A DNA stretch of 8,368 bases from Spirochaetota bacterium (GTDB lineage Bacteria; Spirochaetota; UBA4802; JAFGJZ01), in assembly GCA_022704645.1 (NCBI GenBank), contig JAKJGA010000074.1:1-8368 (forward strand). The letters run 5' to 3'. This document shows, piece after piece, positions 5,960 to 8,368 of the stretch. A model generated the notes under the pieces. That model searched no databases, was not told where the DNA came from, and saw only the letters and a list, made by a program, of their open reading frames with translations. Position 1 is the first letter of the stretch, and the number at the start of each line of letters is the position of its first letter. Made by a program: the position numbers and the translations under genes.

Positions 5960-8368
5960 GTGGAAGATAAACGTTATAATTTTACAGAAATCGAAGATAA
6001 ATGGCAGAAAAGATGGGATTCAGACAAGGTGTTTCTCCAAAAGCGCGATGAACGCCCGAAATATTATGTTCTCGAAATGTTCCCATATCCTTCCGGAAGA
6101 CTTCACATGGGTCATGTTAGAAATTACTCGATCGGAGATCTTGTCGCGCGCTTCATGCGTCTTCAGGGATATAATGTTTTTCATCCGATGGGATGGGATT
6201 CTTTCGGCCTTCCGGCTGAGAACGCTGCGATTAAGAATAATATTCCTCCTTATGAATGGACAAGCAGCAACATCGAAAACATGAAGCGTCAGTTCAAACT
6301 TCTCGGATGTTCATACGACTGGTCAAAAGAAATCGCCACATATAAACCGGAATACTATAAATGGGGACAGTGGATGTTCCTCAAGATGATGGAGAAGGGT
6401 CTTGTTTATAAGAAGAAATCTTCCGTCAACTGGTGCCCTGAATGCAATACGGTTCTTGCTAATGAACAGGTTGAAGAAGGTCTCTGCTGGAGATGTTCTT
6501 CAAAGGTAGAACAGAAGCATCTTGAACAGTGGTATTTCAAGATTACCGATTATGCAGAAGATTTACTCAAGGGTCACGATGAACTTAAAGACAGCTGGCC
6601 TGAAAGAGTCATCACCATGCAGAAAAACTGGATCGGAAGATCAACAGGTCTCATGGCAAATTTCAAACTCGAAAGCGGAGAGGATTTTCCGATTTTTACA
6701 ACCCGCCCTGATACGATTTTCGGAGTAACATTCATGGTTGCGGCTCCCGAACATCCTGTTTTTGAAAAAGTAAATGATCCCAAGGTTAAGGAATTTATTG
6801 CAAAGCAGAAAGCTCTTTCCGCAACCGAAAGAAATAATGAAGACAAGGAAAAAGAAGGAATCGATTCAGGCTTAAAGGTAATAAATCCTTTTACCGGTGA
6901 TAAGGTTCCTCTTTTTGTAGGAAACTTTGTTCTGATGGAATACGGAACAGGCGCAGTAATGGCTGTTCCAGCCCATGATTCGCGCGACTTTGCATTTGCA
7001 AAGAAATATAATATTCCTGTGCGGATAGTTATCCAGAATCCTGAAAAAAACCTCGTTGTTTCAGAAATGAAAGACGCGTACACAGAAGAAGGAACTCTCG
7101 TCGATTCGAAGGAATTTTCGGGTCTTTCAAACAAGGACGCAATTGAAAAGATTTCAGCATTCGCGGAAAAAAGCGGCATTGGAAAAATTAAAGTAAACTA
7201 TCGCCTTCGCGACTGGGGAATTTCGCGCCAGAGATACTGGGGATGTCCCATCCCTGTAGTTTATTGCGACAAATGCGGAACAGTCGGCGTGCCTGAAAAC
7301 GAACTGCCGGTTGTTCTTCCGACTAAAGTAGATTTTAAAGGTTCATCGGTTTCTCCTCTCACAACGATGGAATCTTTTTATAAGACAAAATGCCCTAAGT
7401 GCGGCGGAGAAGCCCGCCGAGAAACCGAGACCATGGATACATTTGTCGATTCGAGCTGGTATTACGCAAAATATTCTTCTCCTAATTCCGCTGAAATTTT
7501 CGACAAGAGCGATGTAACTTATTGGACTCCTGTTGATCAATATATCGGCGGTGTTGAACATGCCTGCATGCATCTTCTCTACGCACGTTTTTTCAACATG
7601 GTTATGCACGGAATGAAACTCGTTCCGACAAAGGAGCCTTTCAAGCGTCTGCTCACTCAGGGAATGGTCGTAAAAGACGGCGCGAAGATGAGCAAGTCAA
7701 AAGGCAATGTCGTAGATCCGGATGAAATGATCGCAAAATACGGTGCCGACACCGTGCGTCTTTTTATGCTGTTCGCTGCGCCGCCTGAAAAGGATCTGGA
7801 TTGGGCTGAAACAGGTGTCGAAGGATGCTTCAGATTCGTAACCAGACTCTGGAGATTTATCAACAAGCACGAAGATAAATTTGTTTTGAATTATTCTTTC
7901 AGCGGAGAACTTCAGAAAGAACTTTCTGTTCTCAGAAAAGCTACGCATAAAACAGTTAAAGCTGTTACAGGCGACATCAAAGACAGAACGCAGTACAATA
8001 CCGCGATCGCGAGAATGATGGAGCTCGTCAACGCTCTTTATGCCGTAAAAGATGAAGTCTATGAAACTACTGACGGAAAGGCGGCTCTTTCTGAAGCGGT
8101 AAGCAAACTTCTCGTCATTTTGAATCCATTTGTTCCTCACATGACCGAAGAGCTCTGGGAACTTCTCGGCGGAAAAAATCTTCTGGTAGATGCCAAATGG
8201 CCTGATTATATCGAAGAACTCACAAAAGACGATTCGGTTGAAATAGTTTTTCAGGTAAACGGAAAGATAAGATCGAAAGCTGAACTTGCTGCAGGAACAC
8301 CGAAGGATGTTCTTGAAAAAACAGCGATGGAAGATTCGAGAATAAAGGAATTCATCACAGGAAAGGAA
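5960..8368 (+). CDS. leuS: leucine--tRNA ligase (LeuRS), 3' end cut by window edge
   Basis: A class I aminoacyl-tRNA synthetase charging tRNA-Leu in the cytoplasm. The frame is open for all 803 codons from GTG to the window edge. Landmarks: the N-terminal YNFTEIEDKWQKRW block (6-19); the HIGH motif as HMGH (49-52) in PYPSGRLHMGHVRNY; a zinc ribbon with C159, C162, C176 and C179; the CP1 editing domain with TTRPDT (247-252) and AVPAHDSRD (335-343), where D340 matches the Asp that discriminates in editing; a second cysteine set C436, C439, C478 and C481; DTFVDSSWYY near 490; KMSKS at 576-580; then the anticodon-binding helices and the start of the C-terminal domain, VNGKIRSKAEL. By family comparison about 20-25 residues are missing, because of the window boundary rather than mutation. 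It is divergent from the nucleoside hydrolase-like gene, with its own candidate promoter. No frameshift was seen. Confidence 0.98.
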   Translation, partial: MEDKRYNFTEIEDKWQKRWDSDKVFLQKRDERPKYYVLEMFPYPSGRLHMGHVRNYSIGDLVARFMRLQGYNVFHPMGWDSFGLPAENAAIKNNIPPYEWTSSNIENMKRQFKLLGCSYDWSKEIATYKPEYYKWGQWMFLKMMEKGLVYKKKSSVNWCPECNTVLANEQVEEGLCWRCSSKVEQKHLEQWYFKITDYAEDLLKGHDELKDSWPERVITMQKNWIGRSTGLMANFKLESGEDFPIFTTRPDTIFGVTFMVAAPEHPVFEKVNDPKVKEFIAKQKALSATERNNEDKEKEGIDSGLKVINPFTGDKVPLFVGNFVLMEYGTGAVMAVPAHDSRDFAFAKKYNIPVRIVIQNPEKNLVVSEMKDAYTEEGTLVDSKEFSGLSNKDAIEKISAFAEKSGIGKIKVNYRLRDWGISRQRYWGCPIPVVYCDKCGTVGVPENELPVVLPTKVDFKGSSVSPLTTMESFYKTKCPKCGGEARRETETMDTFVDSSWYYAKYSSPNSAEIFDKSDVTYWTPVDQYIGGVEHACMHLLYARFFNMVMHGMKLVPTKEPFKRLLTQGMVVKDGAKMSKSKGNVVDPDEMIAKYGADTVRLFMLFAAPPEKDLDWAETGVEGCFRFVTRLWRFINKHEDKFVLNYSFSGELQKELSVLRKATHKTVKAVTGDIKDRTQYNTAIARMMELVNALYAVKDEVYETTDGKAALSEAVSKLLVILNPFVPHMTEELWELLGGKNLLVDAKWPDYIEELTKDDSVEIVFQVNGKIRSKAELAAGTPKDVLEKTAMEDSRIKEFITGKE

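Noticed and set aside
5895..6284. 129-codon open frame on the forward strand at the start of leuS
   Set aside because: It overlaps the LeuRS catalytic N-terminus in another frame; the true frame begins with GTG at 5960 and carries all the LeuRS motifs.
6574..7179. 201-codon open frame on the reverse strand inside leuS
   Set aside because: It is fully antisense to conserved LeuRS coding sequence, is Ser/Phe-rich low-complexity, and resembles no family; it is a shadow of leuS codon usage.

Overview
The window is a compact bacterial chromosomal segment, moderately AT-rich by eye, with six protein genes, no RNA genes, no CRISPR array and no recognisable insertion sequence. The housekeeping genes (leuS, ftsK, uppP) are unmistakably bacterial. 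The overall look is compatible with a spirochaete of the Treponema type, but this is a weak inference from protein style; nothing in the sequence proves the taxon.

Layout: a small rightward gene (21-476) encodes a DUF1353-like protein, a family best known from phages and prophages. Its 3' end overlaps, tail to tail, the last of four leftward genes. In transcription order these four are a nucleoside-hydrolase-like protein (5770-4820), the undecaprenyl-diphosphate phosphatase UppP (4734-3898), the DNA translocase FtsK (3868-1220) and an endonuclease IV-like TIM-barrel protein (1216-422). The last three are packed closely (29 nt and 3 nt gaps) and look like one operon. The nucleoside-hydrolase-like gene is 85 nt upstream of uppP and may or may not share its transcript. 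A 189 nt AT-rich divergent spacer (5771-5959) separates this cluster from a rightward leuS, which begins with GTG at 5960 and runs off the right edge, probably about 20-25 codons before its end.

How the genes fit together: UppP recycles the lipid carrier for peptidoglycan synthesis and FtsK clears and segregates chromosomal DNA at the division septum, so the core of the operon is envelope growth plus division. The TIM-barrel protein following ftsK keeps what look like all nine metal-ligand positions of endonuclease IV, which suggests a possible DNA-repair link, although a sugar-isomerase-type role is not excluded. LeuRS is a translation gene with its own promoter region.

The most notable points are: (i) ftsK and the TIM-barrel gene are in the same frame, separated by one TGA and one sense codon; (ii) the TIM-barrel protein has an apparently complete endonuclease IV-type metal site; (iii) the nucleoside-hydrolase-like protein has an altered metal-binding motif; (iv) there is a 55 nt convergent coding overlap; (v) a small hairpin covers the ftsK ribosome-binding site. 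I see no clear novel multi-gene system.
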